Below, in pieces: positions 44,833-56,829 of a stretch of 64,000 bases of DNA; position 1 is the stretch's first letter, and the number at the start of each line of letters is the position of its first letter. Under the pieces are notes generated by a model that saw nothing but the letters and a program-made list of their open reading frames with translations, had not been told where the DNA came from and did not search any database. The translations under genes and the position numbers were made by a program. The stretch is from Geosiphon pyriformis. Taxonomy: Eukaryota > Glomeromycota > Glomeromycetes > Archaeosporales > Geosiphonaceae. The stretch spans positions 856,802 to 920,801 of the forward strand of contig JAAOMT010000372.1 in assembly GCA_016748015.1 (NCBI GenBank), written 5' to 3'.

Positions 44833-45463
44833 TTACCATGATTCTTTCTTTGTTAGCTTTAACATTATCCAGTGACTTGTCATTGCTGGTAAAGATGGTA
44901 TAGGTGAGTTCAGCAGTTTCTTCTTGTTCTTCTTGATCTTCATTATTACTCTTATTATCATCTGATTCATCTGATTGTTCTTCTTTTTGGTCTTGCTTGG
45001 GTACTGGAGGAGTTGTTTAATGATGACACTTAACCACAATGAGTTTTTCACTACATCGGATGGTTAGCTCACAAAGCTCATAGTCAAGTAGTGCTTTGGC
45101 TTTCTTAAGCCACTTATTGCCAACAATTATGGTGTACTCTTTTGCTTTAGATACTTTCATATTAGTTTCAATGCTGATACCATTAATGCGAACAAGAATA
45201 GCTTTGGCTATGCCCAGATCTTTCTTCTTGTCACCATGTATATTGGTTATTGGTCTTGTGAATGGTTCATTAATCTTTCTACCAATTGCTTCTAAAAAGT
45301 GTTTGGCAATGACGCTAACAGATAATCTACTGTCCAGGATCAAGTTAATGAAATAGTCAGCCACTTGGGCTTTACAAATCAGAGAGGTGACATTGCTATT
45401 ATCAGCAAGTCCAGCTTGGCAAGAGTGTTTGTTGGTCTTTGGTGTCTTTTTCTTTGGTATCAA
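44833..45463 (-). pseudogene. Aspartic protease and acidic linker of gypsy 2
   Basis: The retropepsin site reads LILDSRLSVSV: DSG has become DSR, a G-to-A change that should abolish activity. IIVGNKWLKKAKALLDYE is the typical end. A Gln/Glu/Asp-rich acidic linker follows (about 45010-44880) and then a Cys-containing segment. The equivalent place in gypsy 1 holds the Cys-rich and dUTPase modules. Confidence 0.7.
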
Positions 45464-45843
45464 AGATTTGCAAAGATCTTTTCTGAACTATAGATGGGTC
45501 ATTAATTAGCCAAATGTAATATGTACTGGAGTTTCCATGAGATCTTTAACAACAGAATAAGAACCAGATTTTTGTACTATTTCTGGGAGTTTCAACTTTG
45601 AAAAATTCTTGAAAACTTTGGCCTTTGGTGGCTTATTGTTATCAGCAGATGATTTGGATGCTTTGTTTGGGTCCAAAATAAAATCAATCTTGGCTTTCTT
45701 CTTCTTTCTCGTTGATTTAGAGGTGTTGATTGCTAGTTCATTTATATCATGATTATCATTAGTTAGGTTAAAAGCATAAAAGGGGTTTTATTCTGGTTGG
45801 CTTGCACTCTCATTCTTTGAAGGTGCATCTACTAGTTTAAAGA

Positions 45844-47366
45844 CTAATAAACAGTGGCTTCAACTAGAAGATCCTCTCCAAAGAAATCGATGTTAGCATA
45901 ATTGGGTCTTTGATTGGGGACATTGTTGTTGATGATTCTGTTGTTTTGATTGTCATTGTTTCTAGGAGCTGGAAGGGGCAATGGAGGATTGTTGCAGTCT
46001 CTTGAGAAGTGTCCAGTTAGTCCACAACAATAGCACATAGGTGGGCCACAATTTTGTTGTCTTTGATATAGTGGTTGCTGTGGCTGATTAAAGTAGGGTT
46101 CAAATCTGGGTCTTTGGAGTTGTTAATTCTCTCTAACTGCTTGGGCCAAAGGTTCTAATAGCTGGGCAAGATTTGCTGTGAGTCTATCTATTAAATGTTT
46201 ATTTGGATCTTGAGTTTGAGCAGCAAAAAAAGTAGCAGCCATTTGTGGAGCAGGAGCCATAATAAGAGCAGGAGCAAAAACTGAAAGCATAGATCCCAAG
46301 TGCATCTTTTGGTTGTCTTCAATTTATTGGACAAGTTCAATAACCATGTCCATTGTTGGGTTGTCTTTTAAAGCCAAAAGAGGCCAAAGAGCATATAATA
46401 GATTAGTTTTTAATCCTTTTGTGAAGAAATATATTTTCTGCTTTTCTGTCTAATTTCTTCTAGAGTTTACTTGTTTAATGAGTTTTCTTATTGCTTTGGC
46501 GTATTCTGTCACAATCTTACCAGGACTTTGAGTTCTTCTTTCTAATTCCATATGCCATTTTGAGATTAAGATGGGAGTTCTAAATTTAGTTTCAAATCAG
46601 ATTGTGAAAGAGGTGTTTTTTTCTCCAGTATTTGTTGATGTCCATCTAATGATTCTTTGGTGAACACCAATATCAGTTTCTTGTGAGAACCAAGTAGCAG
46701 GAGAGCCTTGAAGGTAACCACCAACAATTTAGAACTTGTATTCATTATTATATTGATTAGCTGTGACAGCTCTTTCAAAGTCATTCAATTATTCAATTGG
46801 ATTTTGTGTATCTCCTCTGAATAATGGTAATGGGGTGTTGTTTCTTTGCCCTAAAGCAGTCTGTATGCCTTGGAGGGCAATTAGAATGTTTTGTTGTAAA
46901 GGGTCTTAAGCCATTGGTTCAGGTATAACTGTTTGTGTAGAGTATTCTGATTCACTTGAAAAGAGATCAAAAACAGAAGTGGTTTGATAGCTTTCTTCTT
47001 CTGTTTCAAGAGGAGTTTCTGTTGATTAATGAGCAGCAATCCAAATATGGATTTGATGATTCAGATATTCGAAATCAGGAAGCTGTTGTTCAAAAGTTGA
47101 TTAATACTGTTGTTTCTTTTTTCACAGTTGTCTTCAACGTAAGCTTGGTCAAAGTAATAAGTTGTATAAGCTGTATAGGTTTCAGCTGAATGCTCATTCA
47201 GGAACCAGTTTTAAAAGTCTTGGAATTGTCTGCTGGATTGTTTTTCAATGGGGAAGCAAATCAAACAAGAGGGCAGAGAATTGAGTTCAATAAAGTCTAA
47301 ATTGTTTTTGTTGTGTGCTTCAAAGTGTTCTTCTAATTGTTGTGGCAGATATAAATAATCACCCAT
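45844..47366 (-). pseudogene. gag of gypsy 2 with CCHC knuckle
   Basis: Probable start ATG 47366 (MGDYLYLPQQLEEHF), 53 nt after the 5' LTR. The Gag core is near 46820-46330 (LNDFERA, FETKFRTPILISKWHMELE, AIRKLIKQVNSRRN). The CCHC knuckle is intact: CYCCGLTGHFSRDC (46036-45990). Multiple stops (TAA, TAG, TGA) and frameshifts. The Gag core in minus-strand frames is split into short open pieces. Confidence 0.65.
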
Positions 47367-47418
47367 ACAATAGGAAACAAAGTAGATTTTGACAACCTTA
47401 CAGGAAGCACTACTTTTA

Positions 47419-48159
47419 TGTTATGAGTTAGAATAACAAGCTAACAAATAGCAAGAGAGAACAGGATTGTAGGGTGATGGAAATAATCAAAGAGAATTCA
47501 ACTTAAAAGAGTGAATTGAATGAATATAAATTCAATATGTAAGATCAGTCTCATAAAATATCTTAATCACTATACTTTTTAAAGATAACTAGGAAATCTG
47601 AAGATAGAGAAATAGTCCATACTGTTAATAAATGATCATGCTTAGTATAATTCTATGCCTCACATCAGCACTTTTAGAATTCAATATCAAGTATTAAATG
47701 TGCTTTTTAGTCATGTTTTATTCAATAATCTTTAAATACTGCAATTACATGTTTCAGGAAAAGAATAGATAAATATCAACAAGTAGTCTTTTATCTTTAA
47801 GATGTTCAGATACTTGAAGATAGGGAAAGGAAAATTAGTGATAAGAGAAGGATTGAGATGAAGTTGTTATTTTATTTCCTTGATTGCTTCATGTTTTTCT
47901 ACAGCTAAGAGATTTATTGCTTATATAGCTGTTAAAAGTGGTCAATGATTAAGTCAATGACTAGATCAATGGTCAGATCAATGATCAAGTCAATGATCAG
48001 GTCATTGATCAGGTCAATGATTAAGTTAATGATCAGATCAATGGTCAGGTTATTGATCAGATCAATGATCACTTTCTAAAAATAAAATGGCTAATTTATA
48101 TGAAATCAATGGTTAATACATGTGATAATTAATAAGAAGTATAAGTTTCAACCATAACA
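47419..48159 (-). repeat. 5' LTR of gypsy element 2
   Basis: 741 bp; differs from 40357-41106 mainly by transitions plus one 9-bp length difference in a T-rich run. Just inside it (minus strand from 47410) is TAGTGCTTCCTG, a probable primer-binding site with TGG mutated to TAG. Confidence 0.9.
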
Positions 48160-50329
48160 TTACTATTTAATTCTAAAAAAACAACCATTTATTATAAAAA
48201 CCAAAATACATTATAAAAATCTTATTAATACTTATAATTCAAATATTTTTGCTAAAATAATAATCAAATAAATTTCAAAAACTATAAAAAAAAAAATTAT
48301 CAGCTTTTATAAGTCTTTTTTTATTGTTATTTTATACTTAATCTTATATAATTAAATATATTTTTTAAAACTTATTACAATATAGTATACAAAAAAAACC
48401 AAGTAATTTTGGTGTTATAAAAAATAGAAATAGTTTTAATAAACCAATTTTCAAATATATAATTTTTGCATAGTAAAATATATATAATATTATTATATAA
48501 ACCAAAAAATAAAAATTTTAAAATTAAAATAACATTAATAATTTTCCAACAAAAAATTTTTATTTAATAATCAAAATTTTTAACATTTTAGCATAAGTAA
48601 ATTTGATAAAATAATAATTAATAATAAAAACAATAATATATACTAATTAATAATAAAAATTATAAAAATAATTTTATATTAATCAATAACTCAAATTTCT
48701 GTTGATAACAATATATATAAAAAAAGCAGTTGTAAAATATAAAATAATAACAAATATTAATTTAAATATTTAAGTACTTTTTACAAATTAAAAAACATTA
48801 TTTTATTAATATTTTAATAAATATAATTTAACTACTATTTAATATATAAAACCAAACTAAATAGTTTTAATTAAGTATATTTTATATATTAATTATATAT
48901 AACTAGCTATTTAAATTAACTAAATTATACTATATATTTATATATTAAAATATTACTTCCAAAACCAAAAAAAAACAAATATTATTATTTGTATTTAAAA
49001 CTTATGGTAAATATTTTATTAATACTAAGTAAATACAGCAAATTATCAGAAAATTTACATAAAAAACCATGTAAATTATAAGAATATAAAAAACTATTTT
49101 TAATTAGACTATATCTTTTTATAATAACTTTATATTGTAATTTATGCAGCCAAATTTTTTTTTATAGTATATAAAAATTGTCAATTTATAAAACTTAGTA
49201 AGTTTTAATTATAAAAAGTTTTTTTTTAATTTAATAAACAATTAATTAATAATAATAGTTTTAAAATAATTATATATAATTACAATATTTCTAAAAAGTA
49301 ATAATAAAGTAACTTTTACAGCATGTAATTTTTATTATAGTTTAATTAGTTATTGTTAAAATATTTTAAATAATAATTTAAATATGTATATATTTTATGC
49401 TATTATTTTTATTTTTTAAAACAAAATTGGTTTGATTAATAATGTGTTTAATTTTTTGTAATAGAATATAATTTTGTAAAATTCAATTATGAAGTTATTA
49501 AAAAATTTTGGCAACAAAATTGTTGAAATTCAACTAAAATACTTTAAAAAACTTATGTTTTTTTTTACTTTTATAAACAATATATATAACAACTTTGTAA
49601 AAATAGTCAAATTTGAGCAATTTATTATTTACAAAAAACTTTACCAAAAATATATTATCAGATTGAAAAAATTGTAAATTAAAATTATTTTATTAAAACA
49701 ATTGAAATTAAGACACAATTTGCAAAAACATATTCTAAGATTAAAATAAGTGAACAAACTATTTGCAATAAACTTTTTAAATTTATTTATATAGTTGTTT
49801 TATTAAAATATGTATCTTTATTATCAACTAAATCAAACAAAATTAATTAGTATAAGTTCAAAACCATTCTAATTATAATTGACACAAAGTAGTATTTTTA
49901 GATAAAACAACTTTATAAATATTTTAAAATACTTGTTTGGCTTGGTTTTATTTAGATAAATTTATTGTACTAATGATAAAACATCTATTTAAATTTTATA
50001 TATAAGAAACAATTTGTGCATATAGAAAAATTGAAATATATATCTTTACAAAAAATATAAACTGATATTTTTATCATAAAATTCCTAATAAAAATTTATA
50101 TTATAATACAATTAGCATATATAAATAACAATATTAGATTTTTTAGCATGATAATAATTTAAAACATATTTCAAAAAATGTTTAGACAGATCTTGAAATA
50201 CAACTGCTAAATTGTGTTTTGTTTTGGTCATTATATAGTTTAGATCTTAATTCAATTAATAATATTTAGATTATTCTTAAATAAAATATTAAAAAAAAAA
50301 TTATAGCAATAATAGCATACAAAAAAATA
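48160..50329 (-). mobile_element. Heavily decayed LINE remnants in A+T-rich DNA
   Basis: 48160-48300 continues the LINE tail split by gypsy 2. A second decayed tail lies at about 48830-48970 (ACTATTTAATATATAAAACC ... ATATATAACTAGCTATTTAAATT), again minus strand. The rest to 50329 is A/T-rich with no supported gene. Confidence 0.5.
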
Positions 50330-50469
50330 TTTTTTTTTTATTTTATTACAGCTTAATGAGTGCAGTCCAATTACTACTTAGTATATAGAGTCGAAACTAT
50401 GGATCTCAGCTAGATGTAATTCATGCATTTACTACATGAGATTAGTTACTTGGACTAATCAAAGCAATA

Positions 50470-53400
50470 CTACACACTTATATGAACAGAAACCATATTA
50501 ACCAAGCCAGAAAAAAATAACCAAGACTTATAAAAACCAAAACTCACTTTAAAAGAATCATCAATACCAATCAATTTGACCATGCTATCTGACAAATCTC
50601 GCTCTAAGCCACAATGTACCAATGGTACCACTCCTAAGTTGCCAACCAGACTGTTTCTTTTCATGTCAGCCCTAAATCTGGACCTGAACCCCCACAACTC
50701 TAAATGGTGATGCACACCCATGTTTCACACAAACTCAACTAAAACCTGAGCAGCTTTTTTGCAATCCTCAAAAATCTACACAGCTTTCTTGAACCATCCT
50801 ACTAGCACAAAGCCCTTATAAAAAAGAGCATACAAGCCAATATCAGACACAAATGAGAGAAAAAATTCTGAGACCACAAAAGAAGCAGGTAGATGAGAAC
50901 TAGCCAAAGACCTTCAAGTTGACATATACTTAAATAAAATCTTTTTACAGAAAATGGATTTTTTGCCACAGGTAAACACATGATTAGAGAACTCAACTTC
51001 TCTACAGTGTAAACACAAAACACCAAAGTAGTTTTTGTCATAAAGCCTCTTTCTAACTGCAACAGGCAGTCTGCCATATACTGCTTTCATAAAATAGGAG
51101 TGCAAACCAGCCGAATGTCTACTTGTAGAACCTGACAACATACCCAAATCTGGATGCCAAATGGTTATGGTTCTAATCCAGTCAACATCACATACCAAAA
51201 AACCACTCAGAATTTTAGAACCAGAACCAACTTTCCAGCACACGTGATTCATAGATCTAAAAATGTCCCAAACAAAGTATTGAACATTACCAAAAATTGG
51301 CATACTATTGGCCATTAAAAAGTGTTCATGTATGTTAGTTGGTAGAAGCAGAGAGGAATAAACAGAAGTACATGCCAATGCATCTGCACAAACATTACCC
51401 AGCACACCAGAGTGTCCTTTGACCTTTATCTAGCTTACAAAAATGTTTTTTTGAACAATCAGATTCACAATATGCCTCCTTTCCATCCAACAACAATTAC
51501 AAAAATCAGGACCACTCAATTCCAATTCCGAAACACATGTATCTAAGGCAGCTTGGCTGTCTAAGCACATCTCCACCAAACAAGAGGAAGATACACACTT
51601 TAACACCAAGACAACAGCCTGCAACTCAGCCATTGTAGAAGACAATAGACCTACAATCCTAACTCCAATGCCCAATCCAATCTCAGAAAAAAATGCCGCA
51701 GCACCTCCAACCATATTAATAAAACTGAACTCCTTCAAAGAGCTGTCTGTGAAAACTGAAATAGAACCTGATCAGACCTCAAACAGATTACTCTTGACAA
51801 CAGAAAACTGATTCAAAAGCAAACCATCATTAACATTCACCAAAAAATTGTTATTGGACAGTATTGACAGAAGAATCTTATCATGCAAGAATCTCGACAC
51901 CAATATAAACCAAGAAGACACAGGTCCTCTGAGATCCAGTCTCTTTTAATGCCAGAATGTTTGCCAATCCAGGACTTTACCTTGTTTGTTTAAAAGTTTA
52001 TCACAGAAAGCTACACCAAATCTTTTCAACAAACTAACCTAATCATAGTACAAAAAAGGCCTTAAGACACTAGAGACAGGATACTTGCCAAGACCAAGAA
52101 AAGCACTAGGCAAATTGTTTGTCATGGAAATCTTATTGATCAAAAAAATACACACTATCCCAACCAGAAAATTGTTAGAAAAACCAACATGCAGCCTTAC
52201 AGGAAATTGCAAAAGATTAAGAGGGGCCCAACCCAAAATCTACAAATCCAGAAAATGATGCTCAAAAAGCTAACCAACAATCTCAGAAAAATTAGAAAAA
52301 CTCATAACAGAAGCAAACTTCCCCTTAGCTTGGACTTGGTTGAATGTCTTTAAACCATAAAACAAAAGATGATAGAGCACCTCATTCAGAAAATCTCAGG
52401 ACAAACCAGTTTTTGACTTGAAGTCCTTCCTAACCAGAACATCCCAGCACTGATAAATAGCAGAAGACACAAAACTAAATTGAGTATGGTAGCTAACAAT
52501 AGGCTGAAAGACAGCCAACACCAAATACATGAACTGTTTGTCTGAAATAGCTTTATGCAGCATTATATTGGAAAAAAACTTGATATCAGACTAAGCTTTA
52601 GCCAAGCTGGACTTGGAAAAAACATCTGTCAACAAGAATATACCTAAGTATCTATGAAGCACACCATGTTTGGCAATCAAAATAGGCAATCTACTGATTT
52701 TGAGAACAGCATTTTGAACTCTCTGGTTGATGAGAATGGCCACCATTTTATTATTATTAATTGAAATATTATTGATTGCAAAGAACTCACTAGCAACATC
52801 TAATATAAATTGTGTAGCAGCCTGACTACTTCCAATTCAGATGGTATTGTTGATAAAAGCACCAGCAGTAAAGAAAGAAGTCATTTCCCCTATATTGTTT
52901 ATCCTGCCTGATTTGGCCACAAACTTGATATCAATCCAATAGCCACATATATTCTCTTGTCTCTTAATTTCACATAACAAGGGGTTATAGAAGATATATC
53001 AAAGAAGAAGAGAAAACACTTTGCCTTAATCAAGACCATTCAACATTTGGTAATCATTTGAAAGACCAAAATCCATTATAACACAGTTAAATCTGTCTTT
53101 ATGAATCTCACCAAAAAACTCAATAAATCTGTCATACATTTTGACATGCCATAAACTAGCTTCCAAGTAGTACCAGCCAACTAAGTCATATGCTTTGTGC
53201 ATATCTTGCAAAACCAACCAAACTTCTCTGCCTTTCTCCAAAGCATTTTCCACAACTGAACCAACAGCAAAGATAGAAGACTGTGTAGAGGTACCATGAA
53301 GTACAGAAAAATTATCCCCATACAACACTCCAAACTTACTGTAAGCAAAGGAGATTCGATCTGAGAGAATTTTAGAAAGAATCTTACAAGCAGTCTTTAT

Positions 53401-55163
53401 TAGAGCAATAGGGCAAGTGTTTGTTAAGACACCATCCCAATTATAAGGCTTAGGTATTATAGAGACCCACACCTTCCTCCACAAAACTGGAATCTTGTCT
53501 ACCTTTAGACACAAATTCAGGAGATTCAACAAGCTCCTGAAAATAATCTTATCATAGTGTTTCCACAATTCATTAGGAAATACCACTGAGACCAGCAGCC
53601 TTCTTATCTGGCAAATACTTGACCACCTGAAAAAGCTCATCAAAATCAATGACATCCATAATACCAGAGAAAGCATTATCATCTACATATTGCAAAAGAG
53701 CATACTGACGAGCCCAAGGAGCAGAAAGAGGTGTAGATGCTGATTGTTTTCTGGTCCATCCTTTCATTATCATATCAACTTTGAATTTAACTTCACTAGA
53801 ATCTAAAATAAGTTCATCATCTACCACCAAATGGTCAAGGACCACCTTACAAAAAAGTTTATCCAAAATACTTCTAATCATGCTGCCTTTATTCATGCAA
53901 AAATTCTCCATCTTCTTATCAATGACATGCCTAATTGTAGCAGCTTCAGCAGCTTTAGTCTCATGTATCTTGGAGCAATGATAACTTTTTCTAAATCTGG
54001 ACAGACAAACAAAAATTTCCACACCACTGGCACTGCTATTCAACATATTTTGAACTTCAAGAGCCTTACTTTTATCAGCAATCAACCAAGCATTAAGAAG
54101 GAAACCAGACTTAGAAGCATTATTAGATTGAAGAGACTTCATTAATTTAGCAACCAGCAGTTCCAGCTTAAAAAAATTTTGAAGATTGTTTGTTAAAAGA
54201 ACATTTGACCTCACAAAACCAATGTCTAGAAAATGTTTCATCTATTGAATCGACCAATATTTTTACCAATAAAGACTACATAGAATCAAAATTTCTGCCA
54301 GCACTGGCAACCAAAAACTCCTTGCTCACAGAAGAAAATCTGACTGAAGAGTACTCTTTAAAACAAGCCCATTTGGGACCATCTGCACCTGCAATCTTGA
54401 ATTTCCACTGATCTTTATTAGCTTACTTGTACAAACCATTCAATTGAACATCTAGAAGCCCTCCCAGGCCAACAGACACTACTACAGCTCTGTGATTAGT
54501 GTCAAAATAATCAGAGACAGAAGCAATAATTTGATCAGCAACTGCTGAAGACAAACTATCATTGACAAAAATGTAATCAATTGTTTTCTCAATGCCCCAT
54601 AAATTGCTCCACATAGAAGCCCTGACCAATAGATGAGCATTAAATAAGTTGGCTAAACCCAAATCTAAACAAAACCTAAAACTTGCACTTTTCTTAGAAT
54701 TATTCTCATTGAAATTACCACCCAAGACCACAAAAGTACTGGAGTTTAGAGCCCTTGTGATAAAAGAGTTGACTTCCAAAGCCTGACTAAATTTTTTTTC
54801 AGAGGACACACCAGCATACAAACCCAAAATTGTGACTGAGAGTTTATCTTTGAAAAGAAGATGCACTAAAATAACCCAACTGGAGATCTTTTCAACTTTA
54901 AAAACATGATGGGCCAAGACATTGTCCATGATAATAGCCACCCCAGCACCAAAAAACTCTTTGTCCAAATCAGATGAAAAAATTCTGATATCATCAAACT
55001 TATTCATAATTTAAGGTCTACAACCAGACTTTAACTTTGTTTCAGTAACAATTGAGACCATATTTCCAGATTTCATATGTCAATACACAATGTTCTCCTG
55101 TTTTGCAGGATTGTTTATGTCTCTAACATTACATGTTGCAAACTTTCAGGCTAACTCACTCAT
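50470..55163 (-). pseudogene. LINE 2 ORF2: endonuclease - RT - RNase H - CCHC
   Basis: Endonuclease: KFATCNV, IVTETKL, VVLGGNFNEN (GGDFN to GGNFN) and KTIDYIFVN. RT: NTCPIALIKTACKILSKIL and FSVLHGTSTQSSIFAVGSVV; the FVDD site reads FINN at about 52865-52850, losing both Asp. RNase H: DSQAALDTC and HSGVLGNVCADALA. CCHC: CLHCREVEFSNHVFTC. Frameshifts near 54300-54420 and 53580-53680. Trp positions show a mix of TGA, TAG and TAA. Confidence 0.86.
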
Positions 55164-56708
55164 TAAAAAGGAGGTCGGGAATGCATACTACCAGCCAGGA
55201 TCAAACTATCAAGATGAGCTAATAAACTCAATACTGAGGTAGATAAACTTTCCAACATATTTTCAAATTTGACCATATCTGGAGAGAAAAATAATTCCAG
55301 AAATACAGCAGCCTTATCATTAGTGGCTACACTTGAGCCCTCTCCCATCACTATATCACCCACTTGATTCTGTGATGGGGAGGTCACTGACAGCTAACAT
55401 TCAGGGCTAGACTGGGAAACTGCCAGCATAAGTGAGTCCAACTTCTTAGCCAACTTACTAATTTGTCCCATGAGACTGGTAAGACTGCTTTTCAAGATAG
55501 CAAACCTTTTTTCAACGTTTAATATAACAAAATGGGTAGACTTTATTTCCAAAGAGGAGCCAGAATTGACAAAACCATTCTTTACAAGGAGAGAAGGGAA
55601 TAAAGATTTACCAGCAATTTTTGCCTAAAAAATCCCACCAAAAGCAACAGAATGAGCAATAGGAGTTGAATGCTTGGAATAGATGGCAGCCAATCTGCTT
55701 TTATCCATGTCTAAAAGTGACATACGAGATTGCTTACCAATATACAGACTCTCACCCACAGAACAGCCCAATGATATATGACCCAATCTTCTATACTTAG
55801 CACATTTAGAAAGACCCAGACAAGACCAATGCAGATTCACGTCTCTCAAAACTGGAGTAGTATCCATAACAGCATCTAAAGAATCAGCTGATTCAAAACA
55901 AACAACAGTGCACCTGACTTAAGCATATATAACTGGATGGTGATTAATGACACAAGTTTTCTTATCCACAGATCTAACAAAGTCCCAGATATTATGAGCA
56001 TTAGTCCTCATTGGAATTTGATTATCCAGTAGATTTTTTAAGATTAATGTTTACTATAATCTTCATATTAGTAGTCTTTTCAGTGGCTTTTATCAAATCT
56101 AATTCGGAAGTAAACATTATTCGGATGATCTCAGAGAATTTTAAAGGAGTAAAGACTCTCCCAAAACCATTGATTTCTGAAAATAATTTCCTGACCATTG
56201 AAAGTTTATCCTGAGAAAATTTTCCAGCCACTTTATCCAGCCCAATGTCCAAGACAAAAGATTTCCAAACAGAAACATTAACCAAATTCTTTAAAGGAGG
56301 AGGAAGTTCTAAAAGACCATCTGACAGAACATCATCTATATCACCATAACTTGTAAAATCTATCTTTCCTAATGGCTTGCCTAATGCTTTCTTAGTCTTA
56401 ATACCTGGTCTTTTAGGCATCTGATTAGGATCTTTATCAATAAGAATACCACTTTTACCATAGTCAAAGCTGGTTTTTTCAACCAGACATTTTTCTTCCA
56501 TGTTGACACTATCAGACTCAATGGTGTCACCAGTTTTAGACCCTCATAAGCAACTATTTGGCTCTTTAGCAAGTCTTTTTTGATCTTCAACATTTTCTTC
56601 CAAAGCACTACCCTTTTTTTTTTTCCTTGACAAAACAGGTTTAAAACTTCCACCAAAGCCAGAATTTTCAACAATCTTTTTTATAACAGCAATACTGGGA
56701 TCAACCAT
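55163..56708 (-). pseudogene. LINE 2 ORF1, internally deleted
   Basis: ATG 56708 (MVDPSIAVIKKIVENSGFGG). NVSVWKSFVLDIGLDK and SEINGFGR match LINE 1 ORF1. About 290 nt of the central RNA-recognition-like part are missing near 56020-55990 relative to LINE 1, which changes the frame. The knuckle reads CAKYRRLGHISLGC, with the second Cys changed to Tyr. Ends RPPF with TAA overlapping the ORF2 ATG (TAATG). Confidence 0.78.
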
Positions 56709-56829
56709 GGCCTCAAAATCAAAAAAAAGTTTGAATTTATTGTACTGAATTGTAAAAAAACTTTTTTCTGAAAAACTTTTGACTTTTTTAAAGAATTTAG
56801 GATGAAGGAGAGAAAGAAGTTTTTTTTTA

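Larger units (their letters stand above)
40357..48159 (-). mobile_element. Ty3/gypsy LTR retrotransposon, element 2 (minus strand, inactivated)
   Basis: LTRs at 40357-41106 (3') and 47419-48159 (5'), TG...CA ends, and TTAC on both sides (40353-40356 and 48160-48163), a 4-bp target duplication. Internal order on the minus strand: Gag, protease, RT, RNase H, integrase with GPY-like tail, extra ORF. Many nonsense codons, several frameshifts and altered active sites show it is older than element 1. It lacks a dUTPase. It is inserted in a decayed LINE. Confidence 0.92.
50330..56829 (-). mobile_element. LINE 2: non-LTR retrotransposon, minus strand, inactivated
   Basis: Same architecture as LINE 1 in the opposite orientation: 5' leader to 56829, ORF1 (start ATG 56708), ORF2 (start 55163, overlapping TAATG), a tail and an A-rich end near 50330. 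Two frameshifts in ORF2, a deletion in ORF1 and many stops make it more damaged than LINE 1. Confidence 0.9.

Noticed and set aside
49489-49677. 62-codon plus-strand ORF in A/T-rich DNA.
   Set aside because: Composition is Lys/Phe/Ile/Asn only, as expected of random A/T sequence, with no conservation evidence.
33071-56829. Classical RIP (CpA to TpA only).
   Set aside because: CpG changes are at least as common (satellite, CGA to TGA) and TGG to TGA is not a CpA change. A broader cytosine deamination pattern fits better; counts by context are needed.
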